DNA of 42,678 nt from a virus: the IMG/VR virus record IMGVR_UViG_3300017971_000442, positions 1-42,678 of that record, one strand, 5' to 3'. The position numbers were made by a program, and so were the translations under genes. Positions 12,870-21,431 of the stretch are shown in pieces. The notes under the pieces are model-generated. The model was not told where the DNA came from. It made no database searches and was given only the letters and a program-made list of their open reading frames with translations. Numbering within the stretch: the first letter of the stretch is position 1; each line of letters starts with the position of its first letter.

Positions 12870-13467
12870 AAAGAAAAATGAATTAGCAACAAAACATGTT
12901 ACTGTAATTGGTGGTACTCTCATTAACCTACGAGATGCGGATACTTTTGGTGAAGCAATCGGCGATCTTTTTGTAGAGTTTGCTGATGCACCTGCATTTG
13001 ATGCATGGTCACTAGATGTACATGAGCAAATCGTGGAAGGTAATTCACCTCATGATGGTAGAATCTCTGATCTACTATTAGAAGGTTTAAATATTGCCAT
13101 GAAAGAGGGTGTTACTGAAGTGACTCCTCAATTCGTTGTTCATATAAGCCTGGCTATTGGTAGAATGTTACAGTCTGCTGCTAGTAGGCGACACGAACGC
13201 ATGGAAGAACTCATGAACGAAAGCATGGGAGAACTCAATGACAAGATGAAAGACTTAATGGAACATCTACATTTGGGTGAAACTACTCCGGAAGAGTGCC
13301 ATGATTGTGAACATTATGATGAGTGTACCAGCCCTTTAAAGGCTGATAAGAGCGAGATAGCGGAGTACAAGGGACAGATGGAAGTGGACGATGATCTTGC
13401 TACTCTGATTAAGGAAGTGCAGGATGAGATTAAGAAAGAGTTGAATGGTGATGATGAGGAGCCTTAA
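12862..13467 (+). CDS. Acidic helical protein with a cysteine/histidine site
   Basis: A 201-residue protein; ATG 12862 overlaps the preceding TGA. It is strongly acidic. Residues 110-155 form a long helix (RRHERMEELMNESMGELNDK), followed by ECHDCEHYDEC, a compact C/H cluster that could bind zinc, then an acidic helical tail. No family was recognised. A GNRA-capped terminator follows. Confidence 0.65.
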   Translation: MSEKKNELATKHVTVIGGTLINLRDADTFGEAIGDLFVEFADAPAFDAWSLDVHEQIVEGNSPHDGRISDLLLEGLNIAMKEGVTEVTPQFVVHISLAIGRMLQSAASRRHERMEELMNESMGELNDKMKDLMEHLHLGETTPEECHDCEHYDECTSPLKADKSEIAEYKGQMEVDDDLATLIKEVQDEIKKELNGDDEEP

Positions 13468-13486
13468 ATAGGCTGGAACCAAGTTG

Positions 13487-13518
13487 GGGGGCAAGGAAAC
13501 TTGCTCCCTTCTTTTATT
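13487..13518 (+). terminator. Intrinsic terminator
   Basis: GGGGGCAAG-GAAA-CTTGCTCCC then TTCTTTTATT; 9 pairs, one of them G-T, capped by a GAAA tetraloop. It belongs to the group of similar terminators at 15608, 27873 and 28819. Confidence 0.85.
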
Positions 13519-13597
13519 ATATGTAGTAATGTAGCCAATGACGGTCACAAGCCCGTATAAAATACAGAGTGATACATATGAACTTAATTAAAATACA

Positions 13598-14263
13598 ATG
13601 CGTAAATTTGTCTTAACATTAAGCGTGTTGATCATGATGGTCAACACTGCTTACGTGAGTCCCCACGAAAGCGGGACAGATGATGGCGTTCGTGTTGGTG
13701 ATACTAGAAATGGTTGGCAAAAGTTTGTTGATCGTATTAAGTATGGCCAAGATGATGCTGAGTACAAGCGGTTCAATCCTATCTATGCCTTTAAGAAGGA
13801 GATAAAGATGATGGGAATGCACCGTGATAAGGTTCGCAAGAAAGCTAAACGACTAGCTCGTAGATTTAATGGTCGTTATGCTGAAGGCGAAGGCTTTAAG
13901 GGCGTCTACTATATATTTGTAGAGTGGACAATGCCAGACACTAAAGGTTATTTAAGATACCACCGGAACTATTACTATTTCAAAGGTGGGCCATTCTTAG
14001 ATGGCTATCAGTATGTTACTGGTGAAGAGGAGCTATACAGCTTGATCTTAAAGAGTTGTGAGATTGCTGCCAAAGGTGGTAGTCAGGAGTGTAAACGTGT
14101 AAAACCTCATAGATATCTTATTAGTAGGTTTGACATTGCAAACTTGTACACGTTTCACAATCCGATTGACCATGTATTTGTATCATTCGGTGCAGAACAT
14201 GATCCTGCTGGTATTAAACCAGATCGTTTTCAAATGAGTGTTTATCGTCAAGAATTAATGTAA
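13598..14263 (+). CDS. Secreted hypothetical protein
   Basis: A 221-residue protein with an N-terminal signal peptide (basic start, hydrophobic residues 4-19, likely cut near A18). The mature part is basic around residues 60-95 (helix with many K and R) and then alpha/beta (GVYYIFVEWTMPDT, YHRNYYYFKGG). Two cysteines in the mature part could form a disulfide. The stop overlaps the next ATG (TAATG). Function is unknown; export to the periplasm is likely. Confidence 0.65.
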   Translation: MRKFVLTLSVLIMMVNTAYVSPHESGTDDGVRVGDTRNGWQKFVDRIKYGQDDAEYKRFNPIYAFKKEIKMMGMHRDKVRKKAKRLARRFNGRYAEGEGFKGVYYIFVEWTMPDTKGYLRYHRNYYYFKGGPFLDGYQYVTGEEELYSLILKSCEIAAKGGSQECKRVKPHRYLISRFDIANLYTFHNPIDHVFVSFGAEHDPAGIKPDRFQMSVYRQELM

Positions 14264-14487
14264 TGGATGATATAACAGCGCGGGAACTTCTTGCTTTTAT
14301 AAGTAAGAATCTACAGATGCCTCACTTTGGTTTGTATCCTCCAGAGGATGCTCATAGAATGGCGACTGTTAATGCCTTGCGTCTTATTGATAAGATTGCA
14401 GAGATGCGTGGTCTTGACTATGAGACTAACGGAAAAGAGTTTAATCAAATAATTGAAACATTCGAACATGGCGAAGAGAAAAGCTAA
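14263..14487 (+). CDS. Small hypothetical protein
   Basis: A 74-residue helical acidic protein coupled to the gene before it by TAATG. It contains a helix pair (ITARELLAFISKNLQM, then HRMATVNALRLIDKIAEMRG). No family was recognised. Confidence 0.6.
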   Translation: MDDITARELLAFISKNLQMPHFGLYPPEDAHRMATVNALRLIDKIAEMRGLDYETNGKEFNQIIETFEHGEEKS

Positions 14488-14971
14488 AGGTGGCTACAAC
14501 CAATCACGACCTACTGAACGTAAGCGTGGTAAAATGAGCAGACGTGTACGTGACCCCAGATGTGATGAGGTTGCTACCGTAAGAGGATTTGTCAACAAGC
14601 TCCAACAGGGTAGGCTACGTACTGGTGGAAATCAAATGTCAAAGCGATTGCTCAATGATATGATTCACTCCAAGAAGAAATCAGCCTTTAAAGATGATCC
14701 TACTGGACATACCAATGCGGATTTGAATCGGTGTTCCGAATCATCCCGGCTTAAACTTGCTATTCGTGTAGCGTCTACTTATAAAAGACGTGGTGCAAGG
14801 GAGATCTATGGTATGCCAAAGGATGCTTGGAGACGAATGGTCAAACGTGCAAAGCGAGGTGCTCAAGAGGTACATGGTAAAACACAACCATCTGCCAAAG
14901 AGAAGCGCCTTCAAAAGATTACTGGTCTACCCTATAGCCAGGTAAGAGAAATGATAGCAGCGCAGAAGTAA
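14468..14971 (+). CDS. Highly basic protein
   Basis: A 167-residue protein from ATG 14468, overlapping the previous gene by 20 bp. It is extremely rich in lysine and arginine (over a quarter of residues), with motifs such as KRKAKGGYNQ and YKRRGAREIYGM. It probably binds DNA or RNA. An HVx or histone-like family was not recognised. Followed by 65 bp of A-rich leader for the next gene. Confidence 0.6.
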   Translation: MAKRKAKGGYNQSRPTERKRGKMSRRVRDPRCDEVATVRGFVNKLQQGRLRTGGNQMSKRLLNDMIHSKKKSAFKDDPTGHTNADLNRCSESSRLKLAIRVASTYKRRGAREIYGMPKDAWRRMVKRAKRGAQEVHGKTQPSAKEKRLQKITGLPYSQVREMIAAQK

Positions 14972-15036
14972 GTGGAAGAGGTGCTGTAAACTATACTCCA
15001 ATTAAAACAAGTATTAACGGAAAAAATCGTAGAAAA

Positions 15037-15576
15037 ATGGAAAGTCGTTTATTGATTGTAACTGGAATATCGGATGAAAAGACCGATAAGAATGGAATGC
15101 CTTATGTAACCGTATCGGTTAGTCAGCCATCTCGTAAGAGAATTACTGACGAGGCAACAGGTGAGTCTTACATTGTTAAGACAAAAGCTCGAAGTACTGC
15201 ATTTAATGCGTGGAAACATAGCTATTTGGAAGTTGCTGGTATTGCCAAGGATCTTGGGAAAGAGATCGAAGCACTCAAGCCTAACGAGTATGCTGATGCC
15301 AAGCCTGATTTCGCTTATACCCTTGAAGAAGGTGACCGCGTAGAAGGCGACATCATCACTCGGGAAGTCGAGCCTTATTCAATCGTGAATGAGGAGACTG
15401 GTGAAGAGCGTGAGGTTGATACCTACAGTTGTGCTGTTCTCGGTAACACATCCGATGCTTCTTTTAAGAACCTCATTAAGCAGACCTTTAACAGGAATGG
15501 TCATGAGGTACTGGAAGGTGCTGTCGATGATGCTGTTATCGCAACTAAAACACGTGAGAACGTATTTCAGGACTAA
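15037..15576 (+). CDS. Hypothetical protein, possibly OB-fold
   Basis: A 179-residue acidic protein. It opens with strand-turn-strand segments (ESRLLIVTGISDEKTDKNG, MPYVTVSVSQ) and has a second beta region (YTLEEGDRVEGDIITREVEPYSI). The pattern could be an OB fold, as in proteins that bind single strands, but no binding signature is seen. It has its own A-rich leader and a terminator 32 bp after the stop, so it may be transcribed alone and strongly. Confidence 0.6.
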   Translation: MESRLLIVTGISDEKTDKNGMPYVTVSVSQPSRKRITDEATGESYIVKTKARSTAFNAWKHSYLEVAGIAKDLGKEIEALKPNEYADAKPDFAYTLEEGDRVEGDIITREVEPYSIVNEETGEEREVDTYSCAVLGNTSDASFKNLIKQTFNRNGHEVLEGAVDDAVIATKTRENVFQD

Positions 15577-15607
15577 ATAGTCCATCTGGAGGATAGTTTA
15601 ATCATGA

Positions 15608-15640
15608 AAGCAGGGGGAGAGATCCCCTTGCTTTTACTTA
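15608..15640 (+). terminator. Intrinsic terminator
   Basis: AAGCA-G-GGGGA, loop GAGA, TCCCC-T-TGCTT then TTACTTATTTATT. A long stem with a GNRA loop. Confidence 0.85.
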
Positions 15641-15659
15641 TTTATTAATAGAAGAAATC

Positions 15660-16124
15660 ATGAAAGAAGAATTAATATCATTTGAAACAGCTTTACTGGC
15701 TAGGAAGAAGGGATTCCGGTTCACTAGTTATCGTAAGGCAGGGTATCTTACTCATGACTACTACAAGCATCCGGAAGGAAGTTTTGTTGAAAGAGATGAT
15801 GAAGGCGATATCTTTACTGAACCACAATGGAGATCATCTATAGTTAATGGTCAAAGATCTAAACTTAGAATGAGTCATCTATTAAATGATCGTATTGTTT
15901 ATGCTTTTACTCAATCACTAGTACAACGGTGGCTAAGAGAAGAACATGATATTCATGTATGGGTACAACCTAACTATATAAGGCGTGATGGTAAACAAAC
16001 TTACTCTTATTACGTTACAGGAAGTCCCCCCTCACAAAGAATATCTAATGCAGTACAAATTGGTACTTACGAAGAAGCATTGGAACAAGGTCTTATTAAA
16101 GGTCTTAAATTAATAGAATTATGA
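15660..16124 (+). CDS. Hypothetical protein of a type common in Bacteroidota phages
   Basis: A 154-residue protein. From memory, the pattern of an N-terminal FETALLARKKGF, a central TQSLVQRWLREEHDIHVWV and a C-terminal TYEEALEQGLIKGLKL recurs in hypothetical proteins of Bacteroidota phages and prophages. This is recollection, not a search. The function of the family is unknown to me. The next gene overlaps by 4 bp. Confidence 0.7.
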   Translation: MKEELISFETALLARKKGFRFTSYRKAGYLTHDYYKHPEGSFVERDDEGDIFTEPQWRSSIVNGQRSKLRMSHLLNDRIVYAFTQSLVQRWLREEHDIHVWVQPNYIRRDGKQTYSYYVTGSPPSQRISNAVQIGTYEEALEQGLIKGLKLIEL

Positions 16125-16519
16125 AAGAAGCCGAATACAAGAGAAGTGAACTTTGGTATAATCGTAAAACCAAAGAGAAAGAACCTATTCCTGAGATGAC
16201 ACCTGCTCAATTAAGCATTAAGATTCGTATTACAGGTCGTCGTATTCGAGATCACAAAGCAAAGCTGGATAAAATATATGATCTCCGAAGATCCCTGATT
16301 CGAACAATGGTAAAGAAAGGGAATCGAATAAAGACATTGGAAGAGCTACAATCCCACAGCAGCTTTATTATTACCGGGCCTGCTGTAACAGGTTCACCTG
16401 GTGCTGTCATCAATTATCCTACAGTTGTTGAACATGGTATTGATATTGATGACTATCTTGAGAAAGGTTACTTCATTAAGTTTGAAGAAATATCCGAAGA
16501 TGATGAAGACAATCTCTAA
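16121..16519 (+). CDS. Hypothetical protein
   Basis: A 132-residue protein with a basic helical first half (residues 30-70, LSIKIRITGRRIRDHKAKLDK) and a beta/acidic second half ending EEISEDDEDNL. ATG overlaps the preceding stop by 4 bp. No family was recognised. A weak CTCC/GGAG hairpin follows but lacks a T-run. Confidence 0.6.
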   Translation: MKEAEYKRSELWYNRKTKEKEPIPEMTPAQLSIKIRITGRRIRDHKAKLDKIYDLRRSLIRTMVKKGNRIKTLEELQSHSSFIITGPAVTGSPGAVINYPTVVEHGIDIDDYLEKGYFIKFEEISEDDEDNL

Positions 16520-16589
16520 AGAAAGGGTATATAGAATCTAGCTCCACTCCTTAGAGGGCGGAGGACTTGGACAAGCAAGAGTTGGTCAC

Positions 16590-16618
16590 TTGCATTTGTC
16601 ATAGGAATTGTGTATATT
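16590..16618 (+). promoter_or_regulatory. Promoter candidate (TTGCAT-17-TATATT)
   Basis: TTGCAT 16590-16595, 17 bp, TATATT 16613-16618. The spacer shares GTCATA with the promoter at 27128, where both hexamers and spacing also match. The two sequences align over about 29 bp, so they likely use the same polymerase form. Confidence 0.6.
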
Positions 16619-16636
16619 ACTGGATTCCACAAAGAT

Positions 16637-16744
16637 ATGTTTAAGTTAGATCAGGAACCCCTGCTGATGAAGGTGTTAATACCGAGGTATCTGCTATCGA
16701 ATAGGGCGGGGGAACTACACCAAATGTTTATATTATGGAAGTAA
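16637..16744 (+). CDS. Possible 35-residue peptide
   Basis: ATG 16637 to TAA 16742, starting about 12 nt after the expected transcription start of the promoter at 16590. It overlaps the next gene's start by 10 bp, so it could be a leader peptide. Composition (MFKLDQEPLLMKVLIPRY start) is plausible but the frame is too short to be sure. Confidence 0.25.
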   Translation: MFKLDQEPLLMKVLIPRYLLSNRAGELHQMFILWK

Positions 16745-17004
16745 CAAGTGCCAATCTACCAACTATTGGCGTAGCGTTAATGGTGGTAGTAACATTAGTA
16801 CTCGTAATGGTCGGATGGATTAAGGCTTATCGTTTAAGCTGTCAGGAGAACTACCTGATTAAGAAGAAGGGTAAGTTGAAACGTCCGGAGTTTGGTATTG
16901 CTGTAACGGCTATGAGGGAGGAAGAGTTGCGGAAAGCACTGGTACTCGCTGAGTCACCTAGTGATAAGGAGCTGTTACAACGTCTGCTAAAGAAACGCAG
17001 ATAA
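16735..17004 (+). CDS. Single-pass membrane protein
   Basis: An 89-residue protein with one hydrophobic segment (residues 9-30) and a basic cytoplasmic tail (KKKGKLKRPEFG near 43-54, helical end RRLLKKRR-like). Its downstream border is a bidirectional terminator. No family was recognised. Confidence 0.6.
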   Translation: MEVTSANLPTIGVALMVVVTLVLVMVGWIKAYRLSCQENYLIKKKGKLKRPEFGIAVTAMREEELRKALVLAESPSDKELLQRLLKKRR

Positions 17005-17016
17005 TAGAAAAAGGGT

Positions 17017-17053
17017 AGGGGTTATGATACTGTTATAACCCCTGCTCTTATTT
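17017..17053. terminator. Bidirectional terminator between convergent genes
   Basis: AGGGGTTAT (17017-17025) pairs with ATAACCCCT (17035-17043). Rightward it is followed by GCTCTTATTTTC, leftward by ACCCTTTTTC. It lies between the rightward gene ending at 17004 and the leftward gene ending at 17022, which it partly overlaps. Confidence 0.75.
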
Positions 17054-17186
17054 TCATAATGGCGAGGCGCACTTCGTCAGCCTTAGAAAGAGGTGCAATA
17101 GAAGCACTTGATTTAACCGCACCACTAGTCGTTTGCTTGAAAGCAGTTTGATCTGCAATGAAGGCTCTTTTTGATACGATAGTCAT
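17022..17186 (-). CDS. Small leftward gene inside the rightward block (54 residues)
   Basis: ATG 17186 to TAA 17022 on the minus strand, 54 residues, starting MTIVSKRAFIADQTAFK and otherwise rich in A, S and T with basic residues. It is the only good leftward frame between 8.3 and 38 kb and fills a gap with no rightward gene. The bidirectional terminator at its end supports real convergent transcription. A/T-rich DNA between its start and the polymerase gene could hold divergent promoters. Function is unknown. Confidence 0.5.
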   Translation of the reverse strand: MTIVSKRAFIADQTAFKQTTSGAVKSSASIAPLSKADEVRLAIMKIRAGVITVS

Positions 17187-17231
17187 GAGTGAAATTGTTT
17201 AGTTCCTAATTATATATACGTAAAGATAAGC

Positions 17232-19418
17232 ATGATTGTTTTCATAAGCAAGAAAAACTATGAAAAAGTTTCATTCGCTAATCATGGTATTGAAGTAGCA
17301 AGCACACTTGATCCCCTAATCAAATTCTTACAGGGTCAACGAGAAGTAGGCTTCGATACCGAGGCTAGTAGCCTTGATGCTTATGAGGCCAGTCCGTTGC
17401 TCTGTCAGTTCGGAAACACGGATATTCAGTACGTTTTAGACGCCACATCGTACGATCTCAAAGAGATTGAACCCTACCTATCAGGTACGATCCTGATAGG
17501 CCACAACCTAAAGTATGATTATAAGATACTAAAGGTACAGGGGGTAACATTTAGAAACATGTACGATACTATGATCGCGGAAGAGATCATAACCAATGGC
17601 AGTGGACTTCGAGTTGGTCTTGATGCAGTTGTTCAAAGACGACTTGATCTACCTCCACTTGCTAAAGATGTTCGGGAGACTTTTGCAGGTCACCCACCAG
17701 AGAAATTATTTTCACCGAAGCAAATCTTATACGCAGCCGAAGATACTCAGCATTTGATTCCCTTAAAAGAGAAACAGATGATTTTCATTGAGAAATATGG
17801 CTACCACAGAGATTTGTATGAAATAGAGTTCCCACTAATACCGATTATTGGTGATGCTGAACTTGAAGGTTTTAAAATTGATGAAGATGAGTGGAGGAAA
17901 CTCATTAAGGAGAACCAAGATCTTGCTGACAAGCAGGTAGGTATTATGACACAGTATCTTATTGATCTCCAGGGTACATATCCTGGTCTCAAAAGATTAC
18001 GTCTTAATCCAGATGCTAAAACACAGCGCATGGAGCAGCTCAACATGTTTGGCGATCCTATGTTAATCACCTCGAAGAATAAGTCAGTAATGAACTTCAA
18101 TAGTGGTGATCAACTTCGTAGTGTATTTGAGGCTACTGGTAACCCTATTCCTACAATCAAGAAGAAAGACCCCAAGCTCGGTAAGAAGGTGACAAAGGTA
18201 TCTTTTGGTGAGGATGCTCTTATTCAATGGCAAATTTCAAATCCTAACAGTAAGCTATATGAATTTATTGATGAACTCATTAAGTATAAGAAAGCTCTCA
18301 AAGCTGTTAGTAGCTTCGGGGAACGGTTCCTCTATTCGACATTACGGAGGAAGGGTGCGAAGGCTCAAAGGGGATATAAGAGTCCGTATACTGGAAAAGT
18401 ACATACTATTTATCGCCAGTGTGGTACGGATACCACTCGTATGGCAAGTGGTGATGCTGACAACGGATACTATAACTCTCAGAACATACCTAAAGACAAA
18501 AGAGTTAGGCAAGCTTTTATTGCTGATCCTGGTTATGTCATCTCTACGTGTGACCTTAGTGGAGCAGAACTCCGAATCGCCGCTAGTTTATCTGGTGATA
18601 AAAGGCTCATTGAGCTTATGCGTGGTGACGATTTACATTCACCTATTGCTACCTTTTGTTATAATAGGGTGCTGGATTATATTGTAACGAATATGAACGA
18701 GACGAGAGCGGAGAAGGAGATCTATGACCTCCTCAAAGCAGATCCTCGTTTACTCAATATTACAGAGGTTGAGGCTAATGCAATATCTCATGAACGACTT
18801 GCTTATTATCTTGATAACAAGGAGTTTCAAATTACTGACAAGACTGCTTATGACATTCGTACTAAGTATAAGAACGTAAACTTTGGTCTTATATACGGTG
18901 CTAGTGCTGAGCGAATCATGGAGATATTGGGCGTTGCTAAAGCTTTTGCTACAATCATTGAGCAGGGGATGCGAGAGTATCTTCCGGACTTGTTTCGATT
19001 CCTAGACATGAATAGCCAGATGGGTGTTCAGAATGGATATGTACGTTTCAATACGATTAATGGTGGAAGACACTGGTTTAAAGAAGCATTGGATCATTTC
19101 AATGCTGGTACTGACATTCCTTTTAATATCAAAGGTGATATTGAAAGAGCGTGTAAGAATTATCCTATTCAAGGTACTCAAGGTCACATGATCAAGGAAG
19201 CAACTGTAAGGTATTTCTACGATTATGTGTATCCTAACAATTATGATGTTCGCATGAAGTTGCAGGTGCATGATGAATTGGTTATTATGCACAGGCTAGA
19301 AGAGCTTGAACATGGTGAGGTGTTAAAAGAGTACATGAATAAGTATGCTAACAAATATCTAAGTCATGGATTAACTATGGACGCGTCATTACAGACGTTA
19401 CCTTATTGGACTAAATAA
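17232..19418 (+). CDS. polA: Family A DNA polymerase with 3'-5' exonuclease
   Basis: A 728-residue replicative polymerase. The N-terminal exonuclease has FDTEASSLD (D42, E44), GHNLKYDYKIL (90-100, D96) and YAAEDTQ (D171). The polymerase domain has T-D-T-T-R (399-403), motif A CDLSGAELRI (D441), motif B with KYKNVNFGLIYG (F551, Y555) and motif C QVHDEL (H680, D681, E682). There is no 5'-nuclease domain, as usual in phages. The distance from motif A to motif B is about 114 residues, roughly 50 more than in E. coli Pol I, because of an insert near 477-540. It heads a long operon of replication genes; ligase and helicases follow. Confidence 0.97.
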   Translation: MIVFISKKNYEKVSFANHGIEVASTLDPLIKFLQGQREVGFDTEASSLDAYEASPLLCQFGNTDIQYVLDATSYDLKEIEPYLSGTILIGHNLKYDYKILKVQGVTFRNMYDTMIAEEIITNGSGLRVGLDAVVQRRLDLPPLAKDVRETFAGHPPEKLFSPKQILYAAEDTQHLIPLKEKQMIFIEKYGYHRDLYEIEFPLIPIIGDAELEGFKIDEDEWRKLIKENQDLADKQVGIMTQYLIDLQGTYPGLKRLRLNPDAKTQRMEQLNMFGDPMLITSKNKSVMNFNSGDQLRSVFEATGNPIPTIKKKDPKLGKKVTKVSFGEDALIQWQISNPNSKLYEFIDELIKYKKALKAVSSFGERFLYSTLRRKGAKAQRGYKSPYTGKVHTIYRQCGTDTTRMASGDADNGYYNSQNIPKDKRVRQAFIADPGYVISTCDLSGAELRIAASLSGDKRLIELMRGDDLHSPIATFCYNRVLDYIVTNMNETRAEKEIYDLLKADPRLLNITEVEANAISHERLAYYLDNKEFQITDKTAYDIRTKYKNVNFGLIYGASAERIMEILGVAKAFATIIEQGMREYLPDLFRFLDMNSQMGVQNGYVRFNTINGGRHWFKEALDHFNAGTDIPFNIKGDIERACKNYPIQGTQGHMIKEATVRYFYDYVYPNNYDVRMKLQVHDELVIMHRLEELEHGEVLKEYMNKYANKYLSHGLTMDASLQTLPYWTK

Positions 19419-19426
19419 AGCTAATT

Positions 19427-19888
19427 ATGAACTATGTGGAAACCGAGGAGTTTCAGAAGAAATATCCTCACTACGTACCTGCTCCATGGAGCAGTAAAAG
19501 ACCGAACGTCCGGATACTCAGAGTAATGGGACGGATCAATCAACAACCTGGTGATCAAAAGATGGGTCAAGCAATGAGACGCAAACAAGAGGCTCTTAAT
19601 GTTATTGCTACTCAAAAGAAGGCGTATGTTAAACGCTTTCATAAGATGCTGGAAGCAAAAGGTTGGATCGTTAGAGGGTATCTCGATGTTGATGGTATCC
19701 TATCTGGTAAGTGGAAAACCTTGCTCGTTAAACCCGCTAAGGGAGTGACTGAGAGAGTTGTCAAGAACAGATTATCTAGTGCTGGTTATTTTCATGACCA
19801 TAAAGCACTTAATGTTCACCGATATGTTTTATGTAGACCTCTTACACCAAGAGAGCTTGATAAGGCTATCGAAAAATACGATCTATAA
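19427..19888 (+). CDS. Hypothetical protein
   Basis: A 153-residue basic protein between polymerase and ligase genes. It has helical basic segments (QAMRRKQEALNVIATQKKAYVKRFHKMLEAKGW) and a short beta region (GYLDVDGILSGKWKTLLV). Likely a nucleic-acid-associated protein by charge and neighbours; no family recognised. TAATG couples it to the next gene. Confidence 0.65.
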   Translation: MNYVETEEFQKKYPHYVPAPWSSKRPNVRILRVMGRINQQPGDQKMGQAMRRKQEALNVIATQKKAYVKRFHKMLEAKGWIVRGYLDVDGILSGKWKTLLVKPAKGVTERVVKNRLSSAGYFHDHKALNVHRYVLCRPLTPRELDKAIEKYDL

Positions 19889-20193
19889 TGGCTATTAAGA
19901 AAGCAGACCTGCTCCGTCTCAAGAAGCTGGAGGCAGAGAAGATCAAGAAACAGCGTGCCGAGAAGGCCAAACAGAAGTCTGATAAAGCCAAGCAACGTAA
20001 GGAGAAGAAGGTAACCCCTAAGAAGAAAACTGCTATTACGTATAAAGTTGGGCCTAGTCATTCACGCCAGACGCGGATTAAGAAATGTACCATATGTAAT
20101 GGTAATCCTCCGTTGGTGCCGTTTGAACTCGATGATTTCAAAGGTGATCGATGCGAAATTTGTTTTGAAGTTGTTAATTATAAACCGAAGTAA
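19888..20193 (+). CDS. Lysine-rich protein with C-terminal zinc ribbon
   Basis: A 101-residue protein. Residues 1-50 are a highly charged lysine-rich helix (R/K-A-E-K repeats); the C-terminal half has C67-x2-C70 and C89-x2-C92, a treble-clef or ribbon zinc site. It lies directly before ligase. A DNA- or RNA-binding accessory role is probable from these two features but not proved. Confidence 0.65.
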   Translation: MAIKKADLLRLKKLEAEKIKKQRAEKAKQKSDKAKQRKEKKVTPKKKTAITYKVGPSHSRQTRIKKCTICNGNPPLVPFELDDFKGDRCEICFEVVNYKPK

Positions 20194-20194
20194 A

Positions 20195-21430
20195 ATGAGT
20201 GGTGTACATGCATACCGTAACGCTCTCTATGCTCTTGATAAGGCAGGGCGTGTACGAATATGGAGACAAACATTGTTTGTTGGAGCAGTGGACGAGAATG
20301 ATAAGAATGTTAATCTCGTTATTGAAAGCGGGCTGGTAGATGGCAAGCTGACCCGTAAGGACAAGAAGATTAAAGCTCGTGGTAAGAAAGATCCGGAGCA
20401 AGTTGGTCTTATGGAAGCTAATAAGAATGTTAAGGATAAGTTGAACAAAGAGGGTTATAAGACCCACGATATGCTCGTACAAAGAGCACATGATGTTAAC
20501 TATCCTTATGCGCTTCCAGATAAGATTTACACGATCATGGATAAGTTGGTAGAATACCCTACTAATGAGAACTGGCATCCTTTACCAATGCTTGCCAAAA
20601 AGGTTGATGACAAAAAGATTGCTGGCCCATTAATGATTCAAAGGAAGTATGATGGTGTTAGATGTCTCTCGACGATTGATGATGCTGGTAGGGTAATCAT
20701 GGTGTCTCGTGGTGGTCTTTACTACCAGATTCCACATATTGCTGAAGATCTAATTAGAATCTTTACGCAACATGATCTACATGGTAAGGGTATTTGGTTG
20801 GATGGTGAGCTGTATAAACACGGTATACCATTTGCTGATATATCTGGTGCTGCTCGAACTGCTCGAAGTGGTGGTGATCTCTTTGAAGAGAAAAAGTCGT
20901 TCCTAGAATATCATGTATATGACCTACTGGACACGACAAATTTATTCATGCCGTTCAGAGATAGATATTATTATCTTGATCAGTACGTACCTAGTGCCAG
21001 TAGTGGCTCTAAGACTAGATTGGTCGAAACCTATGCTGTTCGAGGTATGGATGATGTCAAGCCCTATCATGAGCAATTTGTTGAAGAAGGTTATGAAGGT
21101 ACTATTATAAGGTATGGTGATGGAGTGTATGAGCCTGGTTATCGTAGTGTATCTTTACTGAAGTATAAGAACTTCTTTGAGGGTGAGTTTACTATCGTTG
21201 GTATGGAATACGATCCTAACGATATATCTACCTTTAGGTTCTTACTGGAAACAGAAGATGGTCAAACATTTGGTTGTCGTCCAGTTGGTACACATGATTT
21301 GTGGCAGGAATATGCTGACAATTATCTTACTAAATGTGATGGTAAGCTGGCTACAGTTCGTTACCTTAACCTTAGTGTTAATGGTCTACCTGAGAAAGCC
21401 AATGTTAAAGCTATTCGTGATTATGAATGA
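20195..21430 (+). CDS. ATP-dependent DNA ligase
   Basis: A 411-residue ligase sealing nicks in phage DNA. ATG 20195 is the natural start; the frame is open further upstream but overlaps the zinc protein. The nucleotidyltransferase motifs are all present: KYDGVR (K151 is the adenylated lysine), SRGG (171-174), LDGELY (202-207), EGYEGTIIR (298-306) and LLKYKNF (321-327). The first 90 residues (LYALDKAGRVRIWRQ, then a basic segment) resemble a WGR-like domain found fused to some phage ligases. The C-terminal OB domain is about residues 328-411. Confidence 0.95.
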   Translation: MSGVHAYRNALYALDKAGRVRIWRQTLFVGAVDENDKNVNLVIESGLVDGKLTRKDKKIKARGKKDPEQVGLMEANKNVKDKLNKEGYKTHDMLVQRAHDVNYPYALPDKIYTIMDKLVEYPTNENWHPLPMLAKKVDDKKIAGPLMIQRKYDGVRCLSTIDDAGRVIMVSRGGLYYQIPHIAEDLIRIFTQHDLHGKGIWLDGELYKHGIPFADISGAARTARSGGDLFEEKKSFLEYHVYDLLDTTNLFMPFRDRYYYLDQYVPSASSGSKTRLVETYAVRGMDDVKPYHEQFVEEGYEGTIIRYGDGVYEPGYRSVSLLKYKNFFEGEFTIVGMEYDPNDISTFRFLLETEDGQTFGCRPVGTHDLWQEYADNYLTKCDGKLATVRYLNLSVNGLPEKANVKAIRDYE

Positions 21431-21431
21431 G

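Noticed and set aside
16520-16600. A terminator or tRNA-like element
   Set aside because: CTCC/GGAG and ACAAGCAAG/CTTGCATTTGT pairings exist but without a T-run or cloverleaf; the stretch is better read as the region up to the promoter at 16590.
17187-17231. A well-defined divergent promoter pair
   Set aside because: The stretch is A/T-rich with TATATATA, but no hexamer pair with 16-18 bp spacing was clear on either strand.
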